Of a stretch of DNA of 42,802 nt, positions 7,038 through 13,003 are shown piece by piece. Every line of letters starts with the position of its first letter. Position 1 is the first letter of the stretch. The notes below the pieces were generated by a model, which saw nothing but the letters and a program-made list of their open reading frames with translations, did not search any database and was not told where the DNA came from. A program made the position numbers and the translations under genes. The stretch is taken from the IMG/VR virus record IMGVR_UViG_3300008740_000018, positions 1 to 42,802 of that record; one strand, written 5' to 3'. The DNA comes from a virus.

Positions 7038-7793
7038 ATGAAAAACGACAACCTACTCAGATTTGGCAATCCTAATTCCAAACTAAAAAAACTAATTAAA
7101 AAGCTTGGCCTTACTCTAAAGACATTCACACTCCCAGCGGGACACACTTGTCCAGGGGCTAAAGATTGCTTGTCGCGTGCTAATCGTGAAACGGGAAAGA
7201 TTAAAGATGGGCCTGACACAGAGTTTCGTTGCTTTGCCGCTAGTGCAGAGGCAACCTATCCGTCATTGCGTAACATGGTGTGGCACAATTTTGAACTATT
7301 ACGCGCCGCGCTTATTCAAGATGAAAAAGCAGGATTTGAAAACAGTCCACACACAGCCGATTTGATTCACAAGAGTTTGCCGAAAAAGTTTGACATCATG
7401 CGTGTCCATGTCGGTGGTGACTATTTTACAAAAGAGTATTTACAAGCGTGGATTGAAGTCGCAAGGCGCAACCCTGATAAGATTTTTTATTCTTATTCCA
7501 AATCTTTACATTTGTTTAGACAGTTTGCTCTACCCGAAAACCTTGTGTTGACCGCTTCCCGTGGTGGTAAGTATGACGAACTAATTGATTTACACGGATG
7601 GAAAGAGGCTCTTGTTGTTTACAGTGAGGCAGAGGCAGAGGAAAAAGGTTTAGAGATAGACCACGACGACACACACGCAGCATTTGGAAAGGAAAACTTT
7701 GCGTTGCTCATTCATGGTACACAGCCCAAGGGCAGCACGGCGAGCGCGGCACTGTCAGCTATCAACAAACAAAAAAGGCTTGCCGCCGTTTAG
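7038..7793 (+). CDS. Gp88-family protein
   Basis: 251 residues. The order LTLKTFTLPAGHTCPGAKDC (Cys pair), FRCFAASAEA, RVHVGGDYFTKEYLQAW, NPDKIFYSYSKS and LTASRGGKYD is that of the 'gene 88 product' family found in many phages. Conserved Cys and His residues suggest metal binding. The biochemical role of this family is not established. It has its own promoter with the ATG 8 nt from the -10. It sits between two element-A copies, as do other early genes. Confidence 0.75.
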   Translation: MKNDNLLRFGNPNSKLKKLIKKLGLTLKTFTLPAGHTCPGAKDCLSRANRETGKIKDGPDTEFRCFAASAEATYPSLRNMVWHNFELLRAALIQDEKAGFENSPHTADLIHKSLPKKFDIMRVHVGGDYFTKEYLQAWIEVARRNPDKIFYSYSKSLHLFRQFALPENLVLTASRGGKYDELIDLHGWKEALVVYSEAEAEEKGLEIDHDDTHAAFGKENFALLIHGTQPKGSTASAALSAINKQKRLAAV

Positions 7794-7909
7794 GTATTTC
7801 TCTATACTATAAGAAAGGTGGTGATGTCCTATTGAGCTATACGTATTTTTTTTAATTGGAATAATGTTCGCATTACTCTATAAACCTAACAGATAAAACC
7901 TATTTAACT

Positions 7910-8113
7910 ATGAAGGCTACAATAAACATACAAATGGATAACGATGCATTCGTGCAGCATCCAAGTGCAGAACTAGCACGGATTTTAAAAGTTCTTGCGG
8001 ATAACATTGAAGGGCAAGTTGCTGGTGTGTCTTGCGATAGGGTGGGTGACATGATAGGGTGTCGAGACATCAATGGCAATAGTGTTGGCAGACTTGAGGT
8101 TGTCGAGAGCTAA
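7910..8113 (+). CDS. small hypothetical protein
   Basis: 67 residues. The pattern TINIQMDNDAF, PSAELARILKVLADNI, GDMIGCRDINGNSVGRLEV (strand-helix-strand) is that of a small conserved phage protein type seen beside other early genes, but no function can be named. The 116 bp upstream hold a TATACT and a possible 21-residue hydrophobic frame without an ATG, which I do not call. Confidence 0.6.
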   Translation: MKATINIQMDNDAFVQHPSAELARILKVLADNIEGQVAGVSCDRVGDMIGCRDINGNSVGRLEVVES

Positions 8114-8125
8114 ACTATTGTATTG

Positions 8126-8166
8126 CAACACTTTACGCAAGTGGGCAGCCGATTTCATGCCAAGTA
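8126..8166. repeat. element A copy 2
   Basis: CAACACTTTACG arm, GGGCAGCCGA centre (GCAGCCG orientation), TTTCATGCCAAGTAC arm, followed by a T run. Confidence 0.75.
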
Positions 8167-8184
8167 CTTTTTTTAAAAAAAAGC

Positions 8185-8213
8185 TTGTGTCGCTTTTGGT
8201 AATCCCTTATTAT
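8185..8213 (+). promoter_or_regulatory. sigma70-like promoter with A-tract
   Basis: TTGTGT, 17 nt, TATTAT, 9 nt to the ATG. Preceded by the same AAAAAAAAGC tract as the promoter at 7001. Confidence 0.7.
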
Positions 8214-8222
8214 ATATAAACG

Positions 8223-8468
8223 ATGACGAACACAAACAAAATCAAAAACGGTTCGCTTTATTTCAACAGCCAACGGCAACGAGTCGAGCGAGTATTAGGG
8301 ACAGTCAACACTCGTCGAGTGTGGACTAAACACCACAAAGAAAACACACGGGACGTACAAACAAAAGATTTGCGTCTAGCGAGTAACGAGGAATGTACTT
8401 CCTATTTGGGGGACAACAAACGGATGCAATTTACACTCCCACAAGTGGGTGTAGTGGGCGCGAGTTAG
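8223..8468 (+). CDS. small basic hypothetical protein
   Basis: 81 residues, rich in Arg, Lys, Asn and Thr (YFNSQRQRVERVLGTVNTRRVW). It is probably a small beta-rich fold that could bind nucleic acid, but no family is recognised. Own promoter upstream, strong terminator downstream: a single-gene unit. Confidence 0.55.
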   Translation: MTNTNKIKNGSLYFNSQRQRVERVLGTVNTRRVWTKHHKENTRDVQTKDLRLASNEECTSYLGDNKRMQFTLPQVGVVGAS

Positions 8469-8481
8469 TTTCCTTGACACA

Positions 8482-8527
8482 GCCCGTGGCGGGGTTTTGG
8501 TTGTTTTACCCTCCACGGGCACTTTTT
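8482..8527 (+). terminator. rho-independent terminator
   Basis: GCCCGTGG pairs with CCACGGGC around a long loop, which itself allows GGGT/ACCC-type pairing, followed by six T. Confidence 0.8.
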
Positions 8528-8539
8528 TAAAAAAAAGAC

Positions 8540-8568
8540 TTGAACAGCACAAGGTAATGCTGTAATAT
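8540..8568 (+). promoter_or_regulatory. promoter of the noncoding RNA
   Basis: TTGAAC, 17 nt, TAATAT, preceded by an A-tract. No start codon follows; transcription would start near 8575. Confidence 0.75.
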
Positions 8569-8627
8569 ATAAACAGTTCTTTGAGACAATTTAGTTCTCT
8601 GAAAACACTACGCTTGAGCGGAATGAG

Positions 8628-8649
8628 ATGGTGCTGGGTTACAGGCCAT
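8628..8649 (+). repeat. hairpin motif copy 1 inside the ncRNA
   Basis: ATGG, TGCTGGGTTACAGG, CCAT. The same loop recurs at 9112-9135 with a different closing stem. Confidence 0.6.
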
Positions 8650-9111
8650 GAGCGAGACAGCGTGACAAAGTAGGGGAACAACAAATTAGAGCGGTGTTAG
8701 CGTCGCACAGATGCATATAACAGTCTAGCAATTCTATTCGTGAAACACGAAGGATTTCACCCGCTCTTTTTAAACAATTTTGTCCGACGACGGTTGGACA
8801 AAGGGTATGGCTGAATATCCCTCCATCATAAGGGGAAAGGCATAGGGCTACGTGAGAGAGTGCAATCGTATGACTTGCGTAGTGTTAGTAGATCGGTAAA
8901 CTTGAACTGTATTGTGCACTGGTCTTGTAGGTAATGCAGCAATCCTACTACCCATTAATTTTGTAACAGTCAGAAAAAGAATGTCGGTAGGTGACTGCTC
9001 CGATGACGTGTCTGTGACGGCGGCAACAAAGTTGTTTGTAACGTGCAGAGGTGAATTGACACCCCATTGACTTGACGTATGACGCTCACCACTTGATTGT
9101 TACATTTATTT

Positions 9112-9135
9112 CGTGGTGCTGGATTACAGGCCACG
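9112..9135 (+). repeat. hairpin motif copy 2 inside the ncRNA
   Basis: CGTGG, TGCTGGATTACAGG, CCACG. Compared with copy 1, an A-T pair is replaced by G-C, a compensated change. Confidence 0.6.
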
Positions 9136-9206
9136 GATGCTAGGTGCTGAGTACAACGCCTCCATAGCCCTTCGGGGACAGGGATGGTAAGACATCTTAC
9201 AGTTTA

Positions 9207-9235
9207 TCCGTAGTGGCGTAACGGACACTTTTTTT
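9207..9235 (+). terminator. rho-independent terminator of the ncRNA
   Basis: TCCGT, 9-nt loop, ACGGA, CAC, then seven T. Confidence 0.75.
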
Positions 9236-9237
9236 AA

Positions 9238-9266
9238 TTGACATAAACTTGGTTACGAGTTACTAT
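9238..9266 (+). promoter_or_regulatory. sigma70-like promoter, leaderless geometry
   Basis: Perfect TTGACA, 17 nt, TACTAT, 8 nt to ATG. It starts two bases after the ncRNA terminator. Confidence 0.8.
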
Positions 9267-9274
9267 TAAAAAAG

Positions 9275-9535
9275 ATGAAAACAACATATACATTCAAAGA
9301 CTTCATTATTGAATTAGACGAACGACTTGATTCAGAAATCGGGTGTACCACCAGCGACTTACCAGACTATCCTTACCGTGAAGATTGGGAGACTTGTCGA
9401 GATGATTTAGCTTTTGTCGCACCAGAGGATGGAGAGAGACGCGAGCAAGTATTTAACAATCATGTTAATTATACTGTTGAAGATGTGATGTCTGAAAACG
9501 CCGCAGATATATACCCCTATTCGATGCCATACTAA
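9275..9535 (+). CDS. small acidic hypothetical protein
   Basis: 86 residues, strongly acidic (about a quarter Asp and Glu), with aromatic residues toward the end (DIYPYSMPY). Not recognised. Small acidic early phage proteins are sometimes DNA mimics or enzyme inhibitors; that is only a thought here. First gene of a three-gene unit with the membrane protein and the SleB hydrolase downstream. Confidence 0.6.
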   Translation: MKTTYTFKDFIIELDERLDSEIGCTTSDLPDYPYREDWETCRDDLAFVAPEDGERREQVFNNHVNYTVEDVMSENAADIYPYSMPY

Positions 9536-9536
9536 A

Positions 9537-9671
9537 ATGAGTATACTATTTTTAATCTCTTATTTCGGAATAACATTTCTTTTACCCTTCCTCCTTCTTT
9601 TAGTTGTGAGTGTGGAGTTAATTGAATCAATATCAAATTATCAAATTAAACAAAATGAAAAACGGAATTAG
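9537..9671 (+). CDS. small membrane protein, holin-like position
   Basis: 44 residues: a ~28-residue hydrophobic segment (ILFLISYFGITFLLPFLLLL) and a charged C-terminal tail (QIKQNEKRN). It starts one base after the preceding stop and overlaps the signal-peptide hydrolase gene by 17 nt. A tiny membrane protein directly before an exported cell-wall hydrolase suggests a lysis role (holin or pinholin), but one span and position are the only evidence. Confidence 0.5.
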   Translation: MSILFLISYFGITFLLPFLLLLVVSVELIESISNYQIKQNEKRN

Positions 9672-10134
9672 TATTAGCTTCGGCCTATTGTGTGTTATTT
9701 ATATGCTTTGCTTGACGCAAGTATTTGCTGACGAGGTGTTGACGAGAGATGAGCGTATCGTTGCGCTTACTATATTAGGAGAGGCTCGTGGTGAAGGAAA
9801 ACGTGGAATGTATGCCGTGGGGTGTGTAATTCAAAAACGTGCGTCAGAGCGTAACCTCACGCCAGCAAAGGTGTGTCATCAACCTTATCAGTTCAGCATT
9901 TGGAATGCTGGGAAGGGTAAGATTAAAAAAGAGAGTGAGCTATATTATCTGTGGAAGTCGAAGTCTATGATGTATGCTAGAGAACTAGCAAGGGCAATTT
10001 GTAAGGGTAAGCCTTTAGATCAAAAATTTACTGGTCACGCAAATCACTATTGTAGAAAAGAAATCAATAACTATTGGACAAGAAAAGGGAAGGTTACAAA
10101 AATAATCGGCAATCATAAATTCTTTAAGCTGTAA
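9655..10134 (+). CDS. exported SleB-type cell-wall hydrolase
   Basis: 159 residues from the ATG inside the upstream gene. A TTG at 9622 in frame would bury the signal peptide. Residues 1-25 are a classical signal peptide ending FA before DEVLT. Then LTILGEARGE (Glu43 is the likely catalytic acid), GMYAVGCVIQKRA, QFSIWN and FTGHANHYCR follow the Hydrolase_2/SleB domain, which cleaves peptidoglycan. It is probably the endolysin, exported by the host Sec system. The distal part of the gene is more AT-rich. Confidence 0.8.
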   Translation: MKNGISISFGLLCVIYMLCLTQVFADEVLTRDERIVALTILGEARGEGKRGMYAVGCVIQKRASERNLTPAKVCHQPYQFSIWNAGKGKIKKESELYYLWKSKSMMYARELARAICKGKPLDQKFTGHANHYCRKEINNYWTRKGKVTKIIGNHKFFKL

Positions 10135-10139
10135 AATGT

Positions 10140-10180
10140 CCTCGGCGATATTTCACTTAAAATAAGCCTCGGCGATATTT
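10140..10180. repeat. two direct repeats CCTCGGCGATATTT
   Basis: Identical 14-mers at 10140 and 10167 (period 27). A partial copy (AGGCGATATCGG) lies inside element A copy 3. Confidence 0.5.
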
Positions 10181-10204
10181 ACCCTTTAATAAGTGCTTGA
10201 CCTG

Positions 10205-10251
10205 CAACGCTTTAGGCGATATCGGCTGCCCGCCTGGGTCATGTTGACCCT
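10205..10251. repeat. element A copy 3 with GGGTCA palindrome
   Basis: CAACGCTTTAGG arm and ATATCGGCTGC centre. The right arm is replaced by the palindrome GGGTCATGTTGACCC. Confidence 0.6.
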
Positions 10252-10254
10252 AGG

Positions 10255-10263
10255 TTATTCACA
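10255..10263 (-). promoter_or_regulatory. DnaA box
   Basis: TTATTCACA, a perfect match to the DnaA-box consensus TTATNCACA. It is oriented opposite to the other seven copies. Confidence 0.65.
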
Positions 10264-10293
10264 CGTTGTTAACGGGGTGTGCCAGGTTGTCTC

Positions 10294-10322
10294 TTGACTT
10301 TTTGGTAAAAATGGGTTATACT
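10294..10322 (+). promoter_or_regulatory. sigma70-like promoter, leaderless geometry
   Basis: TTGACT, 17 nt (TTTTGGTAAAAATGGGT), TATACT, 6 nt to ATG. The same -35/spacer block recurs at 11873 and 15214. Confidence 0.85.
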
Positions 10323-10328
10323 GTACTT

Positions 10329-10523
10329 ATGTTAATCGAAAAAGAATCACCTCTCAGCGGCAACAAAAACATCATGGACATAGACGTAACCCTCGCGCAA
10401 ATTGAAGCGTGGAAGGGCGGCGAGCTTATCCAAAACGCCATGCCGAACCTCTCGGCAGATGAACGCGAGTTCATCAAGACGGGCATCACTCCCGAAGAAT
10501 GGGAGAATACATTTGGTGATTGA
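10329..10523 (+). CDS. conserved small phage protein
   Basis: 64 residues. The C-terminal block LSADEREFIKTGITPEEWEN belongs to a type of small acidic helical protein that I have seen in many phages, always without a known function. The start is set at the ATG at 10329 because the promoter ends 6 nt before it. The longer frame upstream would translate the promoter itself. Its stop codon is embedded in the -35 of the next promoter. Confidence 0.65.
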   Translation: MLIEKESPLSGNKNIMDIDVTLAQIEAWKGGELIQNAMPNLSADEREFIKTGITPEEWENTFGD

Positions 10524-10548
10524 CACCATGCCGTGTATTTAGTAGAAT
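10520..10548 (+). promoter_or_regulatory. sigma70-like promoter, leaderless geometry
   Basis: Perfect TTGACA overlapping the upstream TGA, 17 nt, TAGAAT, 7 nt to ATG. Confidence 0.8.
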
Positions 10549-10555
10549 TAGAAAA

Positions 10556-10690
10556 ATGAAAATCAAAGTGACAGTCAAAGCGCGAGTGAACAAGCAGGGG
10601 CTTATGGGTAGTAAGTCACGCCCTCACCGTGTTAAAAAGGGCAAAGGATCTTTTCGTCGTCACTCTAAACACAAGGGCAAATGTGAATAA
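10556..10690 (+). CDS. arfA: ArfA-like ribosome-rescue peptide
   Basis: 44 residues, extremely basic. Residues 27-39 read KKGKGSFRRHSKH, matching the hallmark of alternative ribosome-rescue factor A (KKGKGSYMRKGKH in E. coli) at nine of thirteen positions. ArfA enters the empty mRNA channel of stalled ribosomes through this basic tail and recruits RF2 to release the nascent chain. The phage protein has only part of the upstream ArfA region (SRPHRV resembles LFRQRV), so RF2 recruitment is uncertain. It has its own strong promoter. The last codons plus stop form a perfect DnaA box. It could alternatively be a generic basic nucleic-acid binder. Confidence 0.6.
   Translation: MKIKVTVKARVNKQGLMGSKSRPHRVKKGKGSFRRHSKHKGKCE
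10682..10690 (+). promoter_or_regulatory. DnaA box
   Basis: TGTGAATAA, overlapping the last codons and stop of the ArfA-like gene. Confidence 0.6.
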
Positions 10691-10719
10691 CTTTTGCTCG
10701 GCTTATTAACTCAATACTG

Positions 10720-10725
10720 TATAAT
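10720..10725 (+). promoter_or_regulatory. perfect -10 (TATAAT)
   Basis: TATAAT, 8 nt before the ATG at 10734. There is no good -35 at 17 nt; TTGCTC lies at 20 nt. Confidence 0.5.
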
Positions 10726-10733
10726 CGACACCA

Positions 10734-11165
10734 ATGAAAACAAAACTAACATACCTCGCAGACCACGACCAACGCCTCGTTTATTTGAATGGAAAAAGGT
10801 CAGACATTAAAAACGATTGGCTTTTGCTATTCAATCACGGTGGAACAAACGATGAACTCGAATGGATTTTTGATGATCGTGCTTGTTTCTATACAAACGA
10901 GAAGAAGCTACTCTCTGGCTTAACTAGCATTTACTTTCACCGCCTTTTGAATGAGTCGGAAGAATCCGATTGCTTTAAGGGTGTAAAAGGGGGTGCAATG
11001 CCTTACGCTAAAGAGTTAGCGCAACAGACCATTAGCAAAATGGAAAAAGAAAGCAGCAAGCCCATTTACCTAGCCTTAAATCAACCCTATAAAAACCTTT
11101 CGGTGTTCGGTATGGGTACGATTGAAACCACCGACGAAAAAGGATTCTCGAAAGGAACTCTCTAA
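10734..11165 (+). CDS. hypothetical protein
   Basis: 143 residues, not recognised. The N-terminal half is strand-rich with aromatic residues (LVYLNG, WLLLFNHGG, LEWIFDD). A helix YAKELAQQTISKMEKE follows, and the C-terminal part ends GMGTIETTDEKGFSKGTL. It begins an operon with the two following genes (gaps of 2 nt and overlap). Confidence 0.6.
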   Translation: MKTKLTYLADHDQRLVYLNGKRSDIKNDWLLLFNHGGTNDELEWIFDDRACFYTNEKKLLSGLTSIYFHRLLNESEESDCFKGVKGGAMPYAKELAQQTISKMEKESSKPIYLALNQPYKNLSVFGMGTIETTDEKGFSKGTL

Positions 11166-11167
11166 TC

Positions 11168-11596
11168 ATGAAAGGCTTTGTACAAGTTTATCGTAATCTG
11201 AATAAAAAGTTACACGATGGCGACCACGGCCCAGTGTATAGTGTGCGAGGTGATGATGGTTTAGTTAAGAAACACACCTGTCACCTTACGCTTTGGGATT
11301 GCACGTTTCGCGTGAGTGATAAGGGCAACGAGCGTGTGCGTGACGAGAAAAGAAAAAATGTTCACGCTTACATTCAAGGCAGAGAAGGATGGAATGAAGA
11401 ACAGCAGCGTTGGCAGTACATTGGCCCAAGTTGCGATGCCATGACTGAAGCCATTGCTATTACATATGACCCTTATAAATATAAATCCTTTGTGCGTGTA
11501 GATACAGGCGAACCAATATATAAAGCGGATACAGTTATATTTGGTTGTGGTAAATTAGGCAGAGAGGTAAAAGCGTTAGGAGTCAACAATGAGTAA
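11168..11596 (+). CDS. conserved hypothetical phage protein
   Basis: 142 residues: VQVYRNLNKKLHDGDHGPVYSVRG, then HTCHLTLWDCTFRV and EKRKNVHAYIQG. The mixture of His, Cys and Arg with predicted strands recalls small phage enzymes or RNA binders, but I cannot name one. Two bases after the upstream stop, and overlapping the next gene by 8 nt. Confidence 0.6.
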   Translation: MKGFVQVYRNLNKKLHDGDHGPVYSVRGDDGLVKKHTCHLTLWDCTFRVSDKGNERVRDEKRKNVHAYIQGREGWNEEQQRWQYIGPSCDAMTEAIAITYDPYKYKSFVRVDTGEPIYKADTVIFGCGKLGREVKALGVNNE

Positions 11597-11789
11597 ACCT
11601 TTTGCAATCATACAAAATGATAATACCCTTCAAACGTTTATTCGCGTGGGTGACCGATATATTGAAGCGGCACAAGAAGAATTTATTCCGCTCCGCGAGC
11701 TTGCTAAACAGATGAGGACAACACTCACGCCAGAGGCGTTTATGGACACGGTGGTTGAAGAATGGCGCAACATAGAGGACGAAGAATAA
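11589..11789 (+). CDS. small acidic hypothetical protein
   Basis: 66 residues with an N-terminal strand pair (FAIIQNDNTLQTFIRVGDRY) followed by acidic helices. Its ATG lies inside the end of the upstream gene, which suggests coupling. Last gene before element A copy 4. Confidence 0.6.
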   Translation: MSKPFAIIQNDNTLQTFIRVGDRYIEAAQEEFIPLRELAKQMRTTLTPEAFMDTVVEEWRNIEDEE

Positions 11790-11810
11790 CACTGTTTTTC
11801 TTGACTTTGG

Positions 11811-11843
11811 CACGAAGTCGGCTGCAGATTTGATGCCAAGTGC
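11811..11843. repeat. element A copy 4
   Basis: TTGACTTTGGCACG arm, AAGTCGGCTGCAGA centre (CGGCTGC orientation), TTTGATGCCAAGTGC arm. Confidence 0.75.
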
Positions 11844-11846
11844 TAC

Positions 11847-11855
11847 TGTGAATAA
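11847..11855 (+). promoter_or_regulatory. DnaA box
   Basis: TGTGAATAA, 17 nt before the -35 of the next promoter and directly after element A copy 4. Confidence 0.7.
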
Positions 11856-11872
11856 CTTTCCTGGATTAGGGG

Positions 11873-11901
11873 TTGACTTTTTGGTAAAAATGGGTTACAT
11901 T
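11873..11901 (+). promoter_or_regulatory. sigma70-like promoter, leaderless geometry
   Basis: TTGACT, 17 nt (same spacer as at 10294), TACATT, 5 nt to ATG. Confidence 0.8.
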
Positions 11902-11906
11902 ATACT

Positions 11907-12191
11907 ATGTTGAAAATGAAACTGAACAAAAAAGAGCAAGAGTTTATTGCTGAGAACATCACCAACTTCGATGTGGTGACAGGTATAGAAGTCAATGACA
12001 TTGAAGTCAGGATTCATGGCAAACACTTTGGTGGCGTTGGCAGCACCGCGATTTATCGCACTAATGACATGGCAAAGATTTGGAAGCATTCCACCGACAA
12101 AATTAAGAAGATTGAAAAAAATCTTCAAAAGCTTGCGCCAAAGCGTTTTCACCCACGTCGCAAGTATTGCGAAGCGAATCAAGAAAGTTAA
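11907..12191 (+). CDS. small basic hypothetical protein
   Basis: 94 residues. KMKLNKKEQEFIAENI is a helix, the middle (GIEVNDIEVRIHGKHFGGVG) is beta, and the C-terminus is a long basic helix (DKIKKIEKNLQKLAPKRFHPRR). It could bind nucleic acid, but no family is recognised. ATG 11907 is next to the predicted transcription start; ATG 11916 is an in-frame alternative. Confidence 0.6.
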   Translation: MLKMKLNKKEQEFIAENITNFDVVTGIEVNDIEVRIHGKHFGGVGSTAIYRTNDMAKIWKHSTDKIKKIEKNLQKLAPKRFHPRRKYCEANQES

Positions 12192-12193
12192 TC

Positions 12194-12230
12194 GGTGGGA
12201 CTACGGATGTCCCACCCTCTATGGTATACT
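12194..12230 (+). promoter_or_regulatory. hairpin C promoter cassette, copy 1
   Basis: GGTGGGAC, 7-nt loop (TACGGAT), GTCCCACC, 8 nt, TATACT, then 6 nt to the ATG. The palindrome covers the expected -35, so it may be an activator or repressor site. Confidence 0.75.
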
Positions 12231-12236
12231 AGACGC

Positions 12237-12512
12237 ATGAAGAATATGAAAAACAACAACATCACAGAAGCACAACTCCTCCTCAATAACGAGGTGAAGA
12301 TTAACGTGGGTCAGTTCGCGGGCAAGACCGCCCTTGTTCGCAAGGTCATGGCCGATGGTCGTAGCCTTGAGGTTGAGATTGCTAACAGTAGCGGCAAGAT
12401 TGCCTTTCTGGATGTCACTTTTGTCAGTGAGATTCAAGAGCGGACACAGTTCGCCAAGACCGAGCAAAGCCTCGGCCCAATCGCTAACAGCGTGGTTCAA
12501 GACCACATTTAG
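12237..12512 (+). CDS. hypothetical protein, KOW/SH3-like
   Basis: 91 residues. The stretch VGQFAGKTALVRKVMADGR resembles the beta-turn-beta core of KOW/SH3-type domains that contact RNA or RNA polymerase; this is a visual impression. The N-terminus MKNMKNNN is the A-rich start shared by genes carrying cassette C. Start chosen at the ATG 6 nt after TATACT, since the longer GTG frame would translate the hairpin. Confidence 0.6.
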   Translation: MKNMKNNNITEAQLLLNNEVKINVGQFAGKTALVRKVMADGRSLEVEIANSSGKIAFLDVTFVSEIQERTQFAKTEQSLGPIANSVVQDHI

Positions 12513-12515
12513 AGC

Positions 12516-12544
12516 TTGACCTCATTACGGTATTAATTTAAAAT
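12516..12544 (+). promoter_or_regulatory. sigma70-like promoter
   Basis: TTGACC, 17 nt, TAAAAT. The -10 overlaps the ATG at 12543, so the ATG at 12555 is the likely start. Confidence 0.6.
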
Positions 12545-12554
12545 GAATAAAACA

Positions 12555-12758
12555 ATGAAAGAAAACATAACATTTATTCCACCGCTCGACCTTGCGGAAG
12601 ATGGTTGGTTGAACATTAACGGAGAGACTCTTCGCATAACAAACATTCATCATTTTGATGATTTCGGACATACTCTTGAGACGTTCACTCTTGAGGATGG
12701 GCAAGAGGTTTATTCTCTCGATGAGGGTGAATTCACTACCGAACTTTGGGAGGGTTAA
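12555..12758 (+). CDS. small acidic hypothetical protein
   Basis: 67 residues from ATG 12555 (71 from ATG 12543, which lies inside the predicted -10). Beta-rich acidic sequence (WLNINGETLRITNIHHFDDF, LETFTLEDGQEVYSLDEGEF). Not recognised. Its end carries GGGAGGG, the Shine-Dalgarno sequence of the next gene. Confidence 0.6.
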   Translation: MKENITFIPPLDLAEDGWLNINGETLRITNIHHFDDFGHTLETFTLEDGQEVYSLDEGEFTTELWEG

Positions 12759-12762
12759 GATT

Positions 12763-13002
12763 ATGAGAATGAAAAGACAACTAATCTTTAAAAGCGGAAA
12801 GCCTCAAAACGTAGTGCCGACCACGCGCAAACAAAATTTTGCTGCGGCGAAGTCCTGCGAGACATATAACGAGGCCGTGAGTTTGTTTAGAGCGTTGCAA
12901 CACGCTAACAACATGGGAACAGGTGAGCATGACTTTGATATATTAGAGACTCACTTCATTAATAAAAAGGGGTTAGTGAATTACATTAGAGAAGGGCTTT
13001 AA
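12763..13002 (+). CDS. small hypothetical protein
   Basis: 79 residues. A basic N-terminus (MRMKRQLIFKSGKPQ) precedes helical segments (SCETYNEAVSLFRALQHANN). The frame is open upstream, but ATG 12763 follows a good SD (GGGAGGG) and the previous stop. Two genes follow with minimal spacing. Confidence 0.6.
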   Translation: MRMKRQLIFKSGKPQNVVPTTRKQNFAAAKSCETYNEAVSLFRALQHANNMGTGEHDFDILETHFINKKGLVNYIREGL

Positions 13003-13003
13003 A

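Larger units (their letters stand above)
8575..9235 (+). ncRNA. candidate large structured noncoding RNA (~660 nt)
   Basis: No credible reading frame exists, yet the stretch has a strong promoter and a terminator. Local helices are dense: AGAGCGG/CCGCTCT (8688-8694 with 8761-8767) closing TGTTA/TAACA and TTCGTG-AAA-CACGAA; GTCCGAC-GACG-GTTGGAC (8782-8799); CTACG/CGTAG (8848/8878); GTAGG/CCTAC (8927/8944); CAGTCA/TGACTG (8967/8992); CCC-TTCG-GGG (9168-9177); GTAAG-ACAT-CTTAC (9187-9200). CACTACG at 8606 can pair with CGTAGTG at 9209, bringing the ends together. A hairpin with loop TGCTGGRTTACAGG occurs twice. Size and phage location recall the GOLLD and ROOL classes, but I cannot assign it; it may be new. 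Confidence 0.75.

Noticed and set aside
8376-8684. Minus-strand open frame of 102 codons
   Set aside because: It runs antisense across a terminator, a promoter and the 5' end of the noncoding RNA, has no start signal and has an unlikely composition.
8628-9135. Similarity of TGCTGGATTACAGG to a human Alu/7SL-like segment
   Set aside because: Short match without context. Both copies sit in matching hairpins on the phage transcript, and the Alu-like sense would be the opposite strand. Contamination or SRP RNA is not supported.
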